In this document: positions 1 to 12,350 of the stretch, piece by piece
Position numbering within the stretch: the stretch's first letter is position 1
Layout: each line of letters starts with the position of its first letter
Origin: Burhinus oedicnemus
Lineage: Eukaryota > Chordata > Aves > Charadriiformes > Burhinidae
Direction of reading: 5' to 3'
DNA: 64,000 bases
Assembly (NCBI GenBank): GCA_008921705.1
Contig: VFFE01009149.1
Coordinates: 672,112 to 736,111 of the forward strand
The notes under the pieces: model-generated
The model's database searches: none
Told to the model about the DNA's origin: nothing
The model's input: only the letters and a program-made list of their open reading frames with translations
Program-made: the position numbers and the translations under genes

Positions 1-135
1 GTGGTGGTGGTGGTGGAGGTGGTGGTGGTGGAGTCTGCAGCAAAGGTTTGGAGGGGGCACTGCTGAGAGACAGGGCAGGAGACGAAGTAGCTGAAGTAGG
101 AAACCCAAGCATGCCTGCACCAGGAGATGTTAAAG
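1..135 (-). CDS. ZFHX4: ZFHX4 last coding exon, 5' part (cut by window edge)
   Basis: Read on the minus strand, a polypyrimidine stretch ending in TTTTCAG (acceptor AG at 137-136) is followed by an open frame from 135 to the window edge. The giant exon ends with a single base A. Joined to the CT here it makes a Thr codon, and the frame continues as LTSPGAGMLGFPTS, then APSKPLLQT, then a run of prolines to position 1. This serine/proline-rich stretch and its polyproline tract match what I know of the vertebrate ZFHX4 C-terminal region, which contains further zinc fingers beyond this point. About 45 codons are visible; the rest of the exon, the stop codon and the 3' UTR lie left of the window. 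The proline run uses mixed CCA and CCT codons. A plus-strand open frame over the same bases is only a shadow. Confidence 0.88.
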
Positions 136-3100
136 CTGAAAACAACAAAAATATAACTGTTGTCAATGCACAAGGCAAAATACGTCTTGTAACATTCAGC
201 ATTTCTCATGTGTTCTGGAATTACCTATGGCATGAATAAACCACATTATAAAATTGCTTTTAGTACATTTCTGTGAGGTTCACAGCCTTAAATTCATAAT
301 ATACAATCTGCAGCAAAACCAGCTTTTACTCACTTTATAATCCTGATCCTACTAGCATAGGGGTCATGCATGAATTTCTGCCTATAGAGAAGTCCCACAA
401 AAGGCAGTGGAAGTCAACCCAGCTCCATTGGCAGGATCAGATTCATACCTGTAGAAATAACACTCTCTTTTTTTGTTCATTTTCTTCCGTAGGCTCAGTA
501 GTAGATTATTAGAAAAGAAGCATTAAGCACAGTGAGAGTGCTTCCCTCTAATTGATACTTTGAGAGATCTCCACTTTGTTGTTCATTTTAACTAATTTTT
601 ATCATGCCTCTGGGATGATATAACCCACACATCCTTCACCTAAGAAACCTGGTAATTACGGTGCTCACTACAAGTAATTAGCTCTCAAATAAAAAGGAAT
701 ATTTATCCAAATTGCTGGGGGAAAATGCAATAATAATAAAGAAAGAAAGATGTTTAGATAAGTAAATATCAACAGGAAATGACCATTCAAAAACTAACAG
801 AACAAACAGTCAGGTCAATGTTATTCATTACTGGGACACCACACAGCTTACATTTTCATTTTTGAGAGTCTGAACAGAGCTTTTCTTTACCATGACAATC
901 AGGTCAATGCAGTATTTCCTGGGAAATAAGTGTAATAGCACTAAAGTACTTTGACACAGGAAAGCCGCTGTTCTCGGTTTACTTGAAGCATGCAGGCATG
1001 ATATCCTCCACCTCATTAGAGAAAGCAACCTAAGGATGGACTGGTTCTGTCTGGAGGGTGCATACACACAAGAAGTATGCCTCATAACTTAATGGAAGAA
1101 ATCTTTTCTCTGTTTCAAGTACTAGATACGGTGCAGTGGCTGGTAACAGTCCATTAAAAAGCAACTTCTGTGAGATGTATAGTTGGTCAGAAAATTAAAT
1201 GATGGCAGAGGGTAGAAAAGGCAACTAACTGTAGGAGGCTGTACGTTACACCCATTGTCATTTTTTCAGGCAAGTAAGTTTGCTAGAGAAAAGAGCATAC
1301 AAAGTGTGTGATGCACACAGAACTGTAAAAGTAAAGCAACGTTGGGAACAGCCTACTCGCACACGCGTAAGAGAACTATAAATGCAGGCTCTGTAATGGA
1401 GGTTGGATGGGTTTTAGCTACTAGGAAGCACTAATGGAGTGAACAAGAATGATGTTTAAATCATCAATATCCAGGTGCTTAGCATTACTTAGGAATAAAG
1501 CAATTAGGATTCAAAGGGAATAATTATCAGATTTAACAAAGAGGCCATTTAATGTTTGTCATCGTGTCATTACTCCTATTTAATGGTAGGGGAACGCTAA
1601 GGAGTTAAAATGCATTGTGAGCACGGATTAGACAGTACAGTGAAACAAGTCACAACAGTTATAATTAAAAAGTGGGTAATTGCCACAGTTACTGTGCAAT
1701 GACATTGAAGATGCTATTGCTTGCCCCTATGCTTTCAACAGGAAGTAACAGGCAATTGTGTGTGGAGCCTGCTGAAAATATATTAAATGCTAAATACTGT
1801 AGATGGAAAATGCAAGTATGATGCAATTAGTGTGAACTGCCGCCCCAGCTTTGTCATGGTTATTTGGGCTTGTCAGCTACTTAGGATTTTCCGATTTCTT
1901 TCTAATCTTAACCTTTTCAGCCCTTACACATGATGTTGTCTTCGGTCTGCTCACACTGATGATGCCCAGAGACACCAAGGTCTACTCTGTTTTCCAGATA
2001 CTCTTTGAAATTTAGTTGAAATGCACAGCATTCAGTTAAATATCCATACAGGCTGCAATAGAAAAGTGAAATCCACCTGTTTTATTGGAAGTTAAATGTG
2101 GAACTGAGGGTTTCCAAAACTAAATGAAGAAAACTTGATTAAATTAATGCTCCATTACCAGACATGAGAGATGTAAAATAGAAAATTCACTAATCATGAC
2201 AAAACATTCTAATCCTGCTAACTCCTTTAAGTGACTATCAAAGAGGAGAGACTTCTCTTTCTCTTGGAGGAATCAGAGAGTTAAAAATATAAAAATGAAA
2301 CTGTTATCAATGGGCCAAAAGCAAACAGAGAACAGAATTTAGTGCCCTAATAATAAGGAAAGTAATTGCTGCTGAATCAAATTTCTCTCTTTATAAGATT
2401 TCAAAAACCACTAAGTACATATTACCCAGTGATGTGTGCATTCTTGGAAAAAGCTGCTGTGAATCTTCAAGGCAGCCCAGGCTTAAGTGATGTGCAAAGA
2501 ACCTATGGTAATGATGATGACATTAAAAGGTTCATAGAACCAGTATTAATAGCTAGAAGCAAGATGAAGCACTAGTTTTCTGCAAAGGATCACAGGCGAA
2601 AACAGAAGGCTAAGAAGAAAAGAGAATGTGAATTTTAGGAACAGCTGAAAACAGCAGGTGAACTCTTCTATCTACAATCACCTAGAAAATAGGAAGGGGC
2701 GTGAAGAACAAAGACAAGCTGGAATTAAAATTCTGTATGAATTAAAATTCCACCAAATAACTCCGTATTAGGAATTATGCTGAGCAAACACAGCAGTAAT
2801 TTTGAGACCTTACTCAGTATTTGATGCCCACGAGATGATATAATTGCATTATCTAGAGAAACGCACCCACAGGTGAGAGGATTCTTCAACATATCCTAGA
2901 ACCACACAATCATTCTGACATTAAAAACCACTTGTTTTAGAACAAAATAACTGAATTTAAAGTTAATGGATCCTTTTGTTCAGAAATGAAGCTATCTTAT
3001 TTTGATGAATCTAATAATCTTTGTAAATTTAAGTCCACTTTGAGCACTACATAAAGAAGATGAAATGTAGTTTGAATATTTCCATCTTTTGTTATTTAGT

Positions 3101-6100
3101 ACTATTTTCGAGTGTTTTATTTCAAACCTTTTGTAAAAGCAACCATTGCATTTAAAAAGAATAGTATTTTGCAAAATTGCTGGGGTTTGTACATTTTTGG
3201 AAATCCATAAAAAATACTAGATGCCAGAACATGAAAGTGAAATCCCTCCTAAACTTGTATTAACCAGTGAAACTAATCAGGTTAATTTCTCTGTCTAGCA
3301 TGGGTAAAGAGAAACACAAAAGAGAATTTTAAATGTGATGTTTGCTATTATAGTTTCACTAGTTCCCCATCTTAGCAAACAGCAAGGAAATTCTTTAAAA
3401 GTGAGGACCTTACTAATGTTGACATTGTCCTTTAAACAAACATGTAGGACAGAATGGACAGGCTTTGCCAAAGGAAATACAGTTCCCAACCCTGTAAGCA
3501 TCAGTGAAAACAGGTAAATATTTGAATATAAGGGATCCCAGTGAGATTTCTTCTGAAGTGCATTTTCGGGATTGGGTCTGAAAGAGAAGAAATGACACAC
3601 TTGCAGTGGAATTCACAAGAAGTAGACTTGAAATATGGGATAGTGAGTCATCAGGGAGTTAGTTTCTGAAAATCCTTCATGCAAAGAATGATGCAGAACA
3701 ATTGTCCTGCTGGCTGAGAATATACGCACTGCTAGAAGAACTGTAGCCAAAGAAAAGCTTGCTTGGAAGCCTGCTTCCAAAAAGATACTTTTTAAACAAT
3801 TCTTAGCATCAAATACGCATGCGAACTATCAGCCAAAGCGGGGTAGAGAAGAAAACAGAAATGGGTTAATTAAGTGCAGAAAATACTAGAGCTGAGCACA
3901 TACTGGAGAACATCTGAGTATATTACTGTTTTTCTATGATGAATGATTAAAATAATCTATTTTTTTCCATTCGCTATGACTGCCCCATTATGTATCATTA
4001 GGGAATGGAGATTTATGCATGCAAGTATTTGCCAAGCAACAAAAAGGGGATGTAGGGGCTATTTAGCATATGGCAGAAGAAAAAGTTAACAAGATTCTAC
4101 TAGCTAGTTTACACAGTGGGCTTTGCCCACAATGGGCTAATTAACCTTAAGAAGATGCAAGATGAAAGAGGGTAAAAATCCATCTCAATTGTCAGTGCAC
4201 TGTATATGCATGCTATGGTACTAATGATTTAAATTTGTCTCAAAGAAGAGATATTTGGTGGAAATTAGAAAATCTGCAAATTGAATTATTATGGACCAGT
4301 TGGCCTGTAATAATACCTTTTGTATTATTAACAGGACAATTTACAGACTCTGAGGCTACATCGATACTAGCAAGTTAAGCAGTACCAGGGAACATTTCCT
4401 AAAAACTGAAACCAAACCATCTGTAAAGTTAAACAGTAAGAATGGTCACTGGCACTGTTTTGGCCTGGGCCAACTGGCATTGTCCTAAACAACTCCTGAG
4501 CACAGCTAAGAGGCTATCATGGGTCCACGATCATTCCCAAGACTCACTTTGCATGGGGTCTTCCTGGTTTTGAGAGTAAAAGGACATAATATCTTCCCAA
4601 GCAAATTTAATTTAGTAGTATAGACAAAGCCTGAGTTTTCTGGAGCTCATTTTACTTGAAAGTCAACCTAACCATAGCTATTTAGCAAAGTTATATGGAG
4701 AAACCATATCTATAATTTTAATGAACAATGACCAGCTGGTTTTGGACCTGGACACTGTATACCATTAAGAAGGAAAAACAGCAACTTTATATTTCCTTTA
4801 TATGCACTCCCTGTGCCAATAATTGTTTGACAAAAGCAAGAGGGCATTCAGCCAGAGACTCCATTGTGAAAAGAAAGCCATTCTGATCCAATGAAGAGAA
4901 AAACAAGATGCTTTGACCACCACTTAGGGAAACAATAGCATGATCGTCATCAATCTAAGCAGAGCTAGGTAGCATAGAAGACATTGCTACAGCCTCAGTA
5001 TGTCTAACAACACTGGTGATTAAGCTCCTACCTTACTTGGCAAAGTGAGTTGCTTTCTAAATCAAAGTTTAGAGATCAACAGCAAGTAGAAGTGCTGGAT
5101 AAAATGAGGTGAGGTGTCTTAACCAGCTCCCTAACTCTGCTGTGCATATATTTGATATGCTTGTGCAAAGTTAGAAGATGAATGGGAGAGCTTCAATCTG
5201 CAAGGCTGCTGTCTCAATGAACTCTGCAAAATTGGAGCCTAATACAAGAAAATAAATTAAGTTCATTCTTTGAGGACTAAACAAACCATTCTGCAGAAAA
5301 CTTGATTCTCTAACTTCAGTGGAACTTATTGTAGGAGGAAGTGCTTTCCAATGTCAGTAAACAACAGAGTCAAACCAGGGTCAAAACAGTCAGTAAAACA
5401 GAGTTATGTGTTCAGTTAAAAGTGAAAGCCCAAATGAAGCGGTACGTGTCTGCAATGACTTTACAAACTAGGGGTAGGAGATATTCAGCAGCTCCTGGAA
5501 TTTGGATCACAATGACACTGCCATTACAAATCACCTTCAACAAAAACCTTCTTATCTTAGCAGTCAGTTATTCAGAAATATAATAGAAGGTCTTGGGCAG
5601 CATTTTATTTTAAATATTTATTCTGAATTAAACAACAGATTGGACTGGTCTAAGGGGTGGACCAAATGCCTGATGAACCGATAATGTGGGAATTACTATT
5701 TTGTGCTTCATCAGATGTTACTTTAAATATTTGCATGCAAAAAATTTACATAGAAAATTCTAACCCAAGTTTTGCCTAAAGGAGTTATCATTAAAAAAAA
5801 AAAAAAAAGCACAACAATGCTATTGTTATATTGCTTTTGTTACAGAAACCTAATATGGACTAAAAACATTTCTATCAATTAGATTTCAACTGAAATTCTT
5901 TTTTTCTTTTTTTTTGCAAAATCAGAGATAACATCCAGGCTACAGCAGCAATCGAGAATTGCACTGAGTACACCTCATAGCATTACTTTTTAGTTACTCA
6001 CACCAGTCTCACAGGCATGGTATGAATGCATAATATGCTGTGTTTTAGAAGGGGATGATGACTAAGCATGATGATCAAATTAATAATGAGAAAATCATCC

Positions 6101-6114
6101 CCTTATAGACTTAC
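136..6114 (-). other. ZFHX4: ZFHX4 last intron
   Basis: This 5.98-kb intron lies between the giant exon (donor GTAAGT, reading 6114 to 6109) and the last coding exon (acceptor AG at 137-136). It is AT-rich. The open frames of 60-101 codons in it resemble nothing I know and have no coding character. I see no transposon in it; the only repeats are an A run near 5793-5808 and a T-rich stretch near 5899-5915. Reading through the donor from the exon meets a stop after six codons, so intron retention would give a protein cut off after the fourth homeodomain and its zinc finger. Confidence 0.85.
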
Positions 6115-9100
6115 TGTTTGAACTTTGTGGAAATCCAGGTAAGGAGGATGGACCATTCATTCCAGGCAGAAGAACAGGAGGAAGGCCAGGGAGTCCTGGG
6201 TAAGCTGCTGGCAAACTGATACCATGAAGAGAACTGCTGTCCATCATGCCTGGCTGCTGTACTGTTAATCCTAGAACATCAGTAGCCTTCTTTATGCGAT
6301 CCAATTCTTGTTGTGCCATCAGCTGTCTCACCGTTGTAGGAGCTAAATAATCTTTCTCACGATCTAGCTGACTTCCCACAGTTTCTCTCACTTTTGTAAT
6401 ATGTTGTTTGGAAAAGATATGATCTCTTATAGACAAACGCGCAGAATATTTTACACCACATAGAGAACATTCTGGCTTTGTCCCATCAGGTCCAGTCTGA
6501 TTTATCATGAATGGCTTCCCTATGTTAATTTTGAATTTCTTTTCTTTAGCCCGGGCATTCTGAAACCAGACCTGGACCACACGTTTGGGCAGGCCAATCT
6601 CATTCCCTAGCATTTCACATTCCTGCATTGTTGGAGTCCGGTAGTCACTAAAGCAAGCCTTGAGAACTTTAAGCTGAAGGTTACTCATTTGTGTTCGGAA
6701 ACGTTTGTGGCCTGGCCGATCACTGTTTTTGGATTTAAAGGGATTGCTAGCTCCAAATGGATTAGGTGAACTTGGATCAGCTATGCTTGAAGTTTCACTG
6801 CGGTCGGCATTATCATCAGGGTCATCAGTAATGTAGTAACTTTGGTCATGATCACCATCTTTTTCACTGAAATGTATTGAGGGGCTTGTTAGGGAAAAGA
6901 GAAATTTATCATCGGTATTCTCATTTGTAGGTGTAGTTGCAGCTTTTGGTAGCGTGTCAGTCACAAGTGGTTTTGATTCTTTGGGAGGTGATGCAGGTTT
7001 TGCATCCCCTGAACTGCCAGTCGTACTTTCCATTTCATTGTTCCCCTCATCCCCTGTTGTGGCATCACTAATTGCTGTATTAATTGATGAAGTCTCATCA
7101 AAATCAGTCTTGTTTTGATCGTATCCAGAGTCAGCAGGAGGGGCATTCAAATTTTCTATATCCTCACTAGACTCTGCTTTAAAAGAAGAAGGACTTAAGA
7201 GGTTCTTCGGTGACATTTCTGCAGTTTTGCTAACAGGGGTTGATACAGTGGAGGCTAGTTCATTTTCACTTGATAATTCAGTTTTTGCTAATGACAGTGA
7301 TGGGTAATCAAAAAATATGTACTTTTGTGGACTTTCTCCTCCATCTTCAGTTGATATCAAAGGGCTTGGAGGCAAACTATAACCAGCCTGTTTCCCTTCA
7401 TTCCAATGTCGAGAGCGAATGTGACTTTCTAAAGCTGATTTTGCTTTAAACAGAGCTCGACAAAAAGGACACCTTTTGTGGGACTGGGCTGGACCAACTG
7501 CACGGAATTGTCCTTTTCTTTCTCGGGCCCTTGTGTTCTGAAACCAGACTTGCACAACTCTCTTTTTCAGTCCTACTTCACGTGCAATGTGATCTAGCAT
7601 CTTTCTGGTGGGGTTGGAATCTAGTAGGTACTTTTCATAGAGTATTTCCAGCTGCTCTGGAGTAATTGTAGTTCTTAAACGCTTATCACGATGTTGATCT
7701 TCTCCACTGTTTCCTCCTTCTTTCTCACTACAGTTATTGTCTTCTTTATCATCTAGTTTTCGTTTCAGGGAACCAGAAACTGCAGCAGGGTGTGCCGTAT
7801 GTGATGAGCCAGTTTGTGGTGGCATCTGAGTAAGAGAACTATTAAGTAACTGTCCAGTCATCAAAGGATTATTGGGGTCAAATATCATATAGGGCATATC
7901 CATTGGTCTTTCTAAAAACTGTGAGTGAAGAAATTGGTTTTGGGCAGCTAGGAAATGCATGTGCTGGTGCTCCTGCCAAAGTTCTAGAGTTGGAAAGGCA
8001 ACTGTACACTGATCACATTGGTACTGTAATAACTGAGGAGGTAGACTGTTCTGTAGAGAAGTCATTGAAATTGGCAAAGGACTGGAAGGAACAGGTGTGG
8101 TTTGTGATGCAGAAGGAGGTCTCCCTACTATCTGTGATTGTTTTTGTTGCTGTGGTTGAGAAGCTGAGGGCTGAGCATCAGAAGAGGCTACTGGAGTATT
8201 CTGTACTGGTTTGGTGCTTTGGGAAGTTGTATCGGTTTGCTTAGAGATGGTTTCATTTTGTTTTGGTTTTTCTGTGGACTCTGGTTTAGGAGAAGTCTTC
8301 TCAGGTTCTGGTTTAGGTGATGGAATCAAAGGAGTACTAGAACCAGAGCCAGAGCTTGCTGCTGTGACTGCTAGGCTTTTTGATGACTCATTTTGGCCAG
8401 AAACTGTACAGTTCTTATACACTGTTTGATCAGAGGCATCCATAGAATCTTCAGTTTGGCTTTCATCTTGAGCATCGTCATCTTCGTCTTTATAACACTG
8501 CTTTTTCTGGTGTGTAATCAAATCAAAGATCCTGGGAAAAACCACACTGCACTTTTTGCACTGATATTGCATGTTACTAGTTCGAATGTAACGCTCATTC
8601 GTCAGTTCCCTTTTCTCATTGTCTTTAGTTTCAGCTTGATTTTCATAACTTTTGCGAGCTTTTTGCCGTGCGTTTTGGAACCATACGACAATAACTCTAG
8701 TAGGTAGGTTAAGTACAGTTGAAAGTTGTTCGATTTCATCATCCTTTGGATAAGCATTTGTATCAAAGAAGTCTTGGAGGACACGAAGCTGGTAGTCAGT
8801 AAACCGAGTTCTAGATGATCTCTTGCTGAAAGATGCATCAGACTTGTAAGGTTCTACAGCTGAAGGTTGAGGGTCTATTCTGATATCTTCTAATACTGTT
8901 ATGGGAGGGTTGCTGAAGTTATATGGAGAATCTTTATTTCTCTGTCGTTCTTTAAAAAGCGTATTACGAAACCAGTGCTTGATAACTTTCTGTGAAAGAC
9001 CAGATTTCTCAGCCATTTCTTGAATCTGCTCTTCACTTGGAGAATTGTTAATATCAAAATAAGCCCGCAAGATTTTTAACTGGTCATCTGTGATTCTTGT

Positions 9101-11511
9101 ACGTGGACGCTTGAACTGAGAGTGCCGCAGGAAATTGGGATCTAACCCCAGCTGTTGCTGACAAAGCTGGGTAAGATCTGCAGATAAAGTATCCATTGGT
9201 GGCAGCTGGAGGGCAAGCTGAGGAGGTAATGCAGGATGCTGCACTGGCTGCATCATAATTGGAGGGAAAAGCGGGAGATCAAGTGAAACGGGAAGCTGGA
9301 CCTGAGGTGGGGCTGATGGTGGCGGTGGTGGAGGAGGTGGGGGTGGTGGTGGAGGAGGCGGCGGCGGTGGTGTGGGTGGTGGAGCTTGCAAAGGAGTGGG
9401 AGTTGTGTTTTGAATTTTTCCAGCCCCAGCTGAAGAAGGCTGAGAAGGAGTTGGAGGAGGAGGAGGTGGCGGTGGAGGAGGAGGAGGTGGGGGAGGTGGT
9501 GGTGTTTCTGGAGAAGATGGAGAAATCGGATAAAGCTTGTCATATGCCTCCCTGTACTGTCGGGCAAACTTTTCTAACGCTCCATATGGAAAAAACTGTC
9601 CATGCACATGTTCTTGATGACTCTTCAGAATAAGAATGTTGGAAAAGAGCTTACTGCAAGTTCCACATTCCAGTTTGTCTGTGTTTTCACCTTCACCAGT
9701 CTTGCTTTTTTTCTGCACTTTTTGTCTGTTCTCATTGTATTGGATAACTAACTCAAACCCAAAGTTCTCCAGCAAAGCCTTGGCTGCATTCCCCCTTGCT
9801 CCAGAAGCTATTCTGGGTGGTGGGATGGCTGGTTCTGAGGATTTTGGCTTCTTTATATCTTTGTTTTCTTTTAGTCCTTCATTCTCATTAGTAAACTCTT
9901 GCTTTGGCTTCTCTTGTTTCTCAGAAACTTCTTCTGACTCCTTATATGATGGCATATCCTTTATCAGCTGGCAGTCTGGATTTACTAAGGTATTTTGCTC
10001 TGCTTTCATCAGCTTGTTACTTTGCTGCTGCTGTTTTTGGGACTGAAGTTGGGGTTGGGTGGATTGATACTGTTGTGCTTGTTGCTGCAGTATCTGTAGC
10101 TGGGTTTGGCCAACATGGTGCTGAGTTTGTATCTGCTGCTTCAAATCTTCTAGCAGTGATCCTGTCATACCGGCCATTCCAGGCATACCGAATGTGGCAG
10201 AACCAGGCAAACCCAGATCTGGGCTTAAGCTAAATTCTGTCCCAGGTATATAGAATGGGAAAAGGAATTGAGGCTGTTGAAATTGCAGCAGTGCTTCTGG
10301 CGTCATTGGAAAGTGAGGCAAAAAAGCAGGGTTCAGAAACTGGGGTTGAAAGAATGCAGCTTGCTGTTGTAGTTCATGCTGTAGTTGCATTTGAAGTTGT
10401 GCTGGTGACTGGGGTGGGTGATGTGTAGGCTGAGCAGAAATTAATTCAGAAGCTTGCTTTTTATTTAATTCTTTGGCATCTAAATGTGTTTCTTTGCTGT
10501 TAACTGCTGGTAAGCTCATAGATTCTAGCATTCCTTGGCTGGGGCTATTAACATTCCCTGCTACACTATTTCCACTACTTATATTACCACTTGGTTCTAA
10601 TTTTGCAGCCCTTGCCTTTGTCTGATGAAGCACAGATCTCATATGGATTTCCAATGTAGAACTTTGGCTATACGCAACATTACAAATGCTGCATTTGTAG
10701 GGTTTGTTGTCAGTGCTGCTGTTGGTTTCTTGAGGGACAGGACTTGATGCTTCTTGCAAAACCTTTTTGAGTTTATGAAGATGGGACACTGAGTTATAGT
10801 GGACCAAAAGAATGTTCTTTTGGGTGAAAGACTCTTTACATACTGTACACTTATACGGGCGAGATGGATCTAGAAATTTTTCCATAGTAAAATTTGGCCC
10901 TTTTCTAAAAGGTAAGGTCCGCTTTGGTTCTGAGCCCATATCATCTGGAATAGAGCTACTATCACTTCCTACAGGGCTTGCTTTACCTTCCTGGTCCATC
11001 TCATAATCTCTTTCTATTTCTTGTTCTAGTGCATGGTCATCTTGTGCCATACTTTCATTTTCTGCCCAGAGTTCACCATTGACAGGTAGAGATGCACACA
11101 GCTGCTGAAGTTCAGCTTCATTGAGTTCAGGGTGGCCTGCTTCCAAGTGTTTTTTTAAAGCCTGGAATGTACGGAAGCTACGTTGGCAAAGGCTACACAT
11201 GGTAGCTGCCCGAATAGCATGATACTGGGAATGTATCTGAAGCTTCTGCATAGTCTTAAAAGCCAAGCTACAATGGTTACAACGGTACTTATAGACATGG
11301 CGGTCAGAAACAGAGAGCTGTTGCTTCTTCTGCTGTTCATTTAGCTGATCCGTCACTGAGTCAGTGGTCTTTATATCTTTACTGCTGCTTTTGTTCCAAT
11401 CCGTCGTTTCAGTAGATTCTTTAGGTGGCTTCTGTTCCTCGGTCTTAATTTCCATTCCAGTTTTTGATTCATCGATCCCAGGGGTACTTTTCTCATCCAC
11501 AGGACTTTCAC
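6115..11511 (-). CDS. ZFHX4: ZFHX4 giant penultimate coding exon: zinc fingers and four homeodomains
   Basis: This 5397-nt exon encodes most of the DNA-binding half of zinc finger homeobox protein 4, a large nuclear transcription factor. The acceptor AG is at 11513-11512 and the donor GTAAGT starts at 6114. Numbering residues from the Val codon at 11500, C2H2 fingers lie at about 74-94, 102-123, 218-240, 270-292, 612-633, 1161-1182, 1344-1365 and 1678-1700, with an atypical Cys-rich finger near 981-1002. Four homeodomains lie at about 796-855, 892-952, 1271-1331 and 1597-1657. Their third helices read [39 protein letters not shown] and [13 protein letters not shown]. Prolines run 17 long (667-683) and 18 long (711-728); a Gln-rich region spans about 365-495. 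The first codon is split: GT here joins a G from the previous exon, giving [15 protein letters not shown]. The GTG at 11500 is an internal Val, not a start. The frame is intact. The sequence fits ZFHX4 better than ZFHX3. Confidence 0.97.
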
Positions 11512-12232
11512 CTAGTTAAAGAAAGTTAAGTGTCTTTTACACAAGCAGAAGAGAATAGCACATACTATTAATGTGGTTTTTTCATCAGAAATCAAGAGAG
11601 GCACCTGGTATGCCATGTGTTGGCAAAGGATAGCAACCCATCCTTGCTCCAGAGAATAAAGCAGACAGGACCAAGATGAGATAGAAAAAAAGTAATAAAA
11701 TCCAAACATAATGGCAGTGGCAGCTGGGAGGGAGGGATTAGGCATGAGGTCAATAGGTAGGACAGGTACTTAGAAAGGAGGAGAAAAGTGGTCTGAGGAG
11801 AGAGGGAGGTGCATGCTGGGAAAGGTAGCAAAGCAGCTTCCCAGCACAGAATACAGTAAGTGTCCAGGATGAGAAACGTGCTATTGGAAAGGTGGGCAGG
11901 ATCATTTGCCTAACATTCCTCATGGATGCTAGAGAAAGTGCCACTGTCTTTTAGGACTGGGTCTTATTTGCTGGTTAAACAAGGAGGGTCTTACCTTCAA
12001 AGTGGCTAGGCCACTACCACAAGCAACAGACACATGACATACACATGCATCCTAGTATCTCTGCATAGGTGCAGTCAGCCAGATTCAAGTCCCTTGTCAT
12101 TTTTCTTTTTTTATCTCTGTGGCTACAGGCAAGCCAAAAACGATTCACTTTACTGAGAAAGAAACAAGTGGTTTCTAAATTTCTAAATTGCCCATACTTA
12201 GCTTTTACATGCCTGGGCTTTTTCTTGCATAC
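11512..12232 (-). other. ZFHX4: ZFHX4 intron (721 bp)
   Basis: Short intron with acceptor CTTTAACTAG before the giant exon and donor GTATGC after the 118-nt exon. The donor departs from consensus at positions +4 to +6. No repeat or RNA gene is recognised. Open frames of 60-90 codons on both strands carry no recognisable domain. Confidence 0.85.
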
Positions 12233-12350
12233 CTGGATATTTCCCAGATCCCTCAGCTGTAATGGTTGCAGGTGTGTCACGTTCAGATTTCTCTGTAGCA
12301 GCTGCTGGCAATAGCATGCTATTGGGCATCATGACATCTGGTACAGGAAC
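12233..12350 (-). CDS. ZFHX4: ZFHX4 internal coding exon, 118 nt
   Basis: The acceptor GTTTTCAAAG ends at 12351 and the donor GTATGC starts at 12232. The exon opens in phase 0 with VPVPDVMMPNSMLLPAAA and runs through a Ser/Thr/Glu-rich stretch to SGKYP plus one base (G), which completes the Gly codon at the start of the giant exon. The junction with the preceding exon reads LLMT-VPVPDVMMPN, the order expected for ZFHX4. This is a linker between the upstream zinc-finger pair and the fingers at the start of the giant exon; it has no domain of its own. Because its length is 39 codons plus one base, skipping it would shift the frame. Confidence 0.93.

Noticed and set aside
48..239. 63-codon plus-strand frame at the left edge
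   Set aside because: It is antisense to the last coding exon of ZFHX4 and has no recognisable domain.
5341..5684. Two overlapping plus-strand frames (80 and 60 codons) in the last intron
   Set aside because: They overlap in different frames, have no conserved motif, and lie antisense in an intron.
9253..9567. Histidine/leucine-rich minus-strand frame of 104 codons
   Set aside because: It is an out-of-frame reading of the polyproline region.
7903..10233. Plus-strand frames of 104-136 codons across the giant exon
   Set aside because: They are antisense shadows; stop codons are rare opposite the proline- and glutamine-rich coding sequence. The glycine/glutamate/valine-rich product is just the reverse of the proline codons.
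11494..11500. Start codon of the 1801-codon frame
   Set aside because: The codon at 11500 is GTG, an internal Val of the exon. The frame continues upstream to a splice acceptor and joins the previous exon, so this is not a translation start.
6115..11511. Assignment to ZFHX3 instead of ZFHX4
   Set aside because: The order of domains is the same, but residues at the finger pair, the 118-nt exon, the homeodomain linkers and the C-terminal start (LTSPGAGMLGFPTS) fit ZFHX4; ZFHX3 also has an extra finger not seen here.
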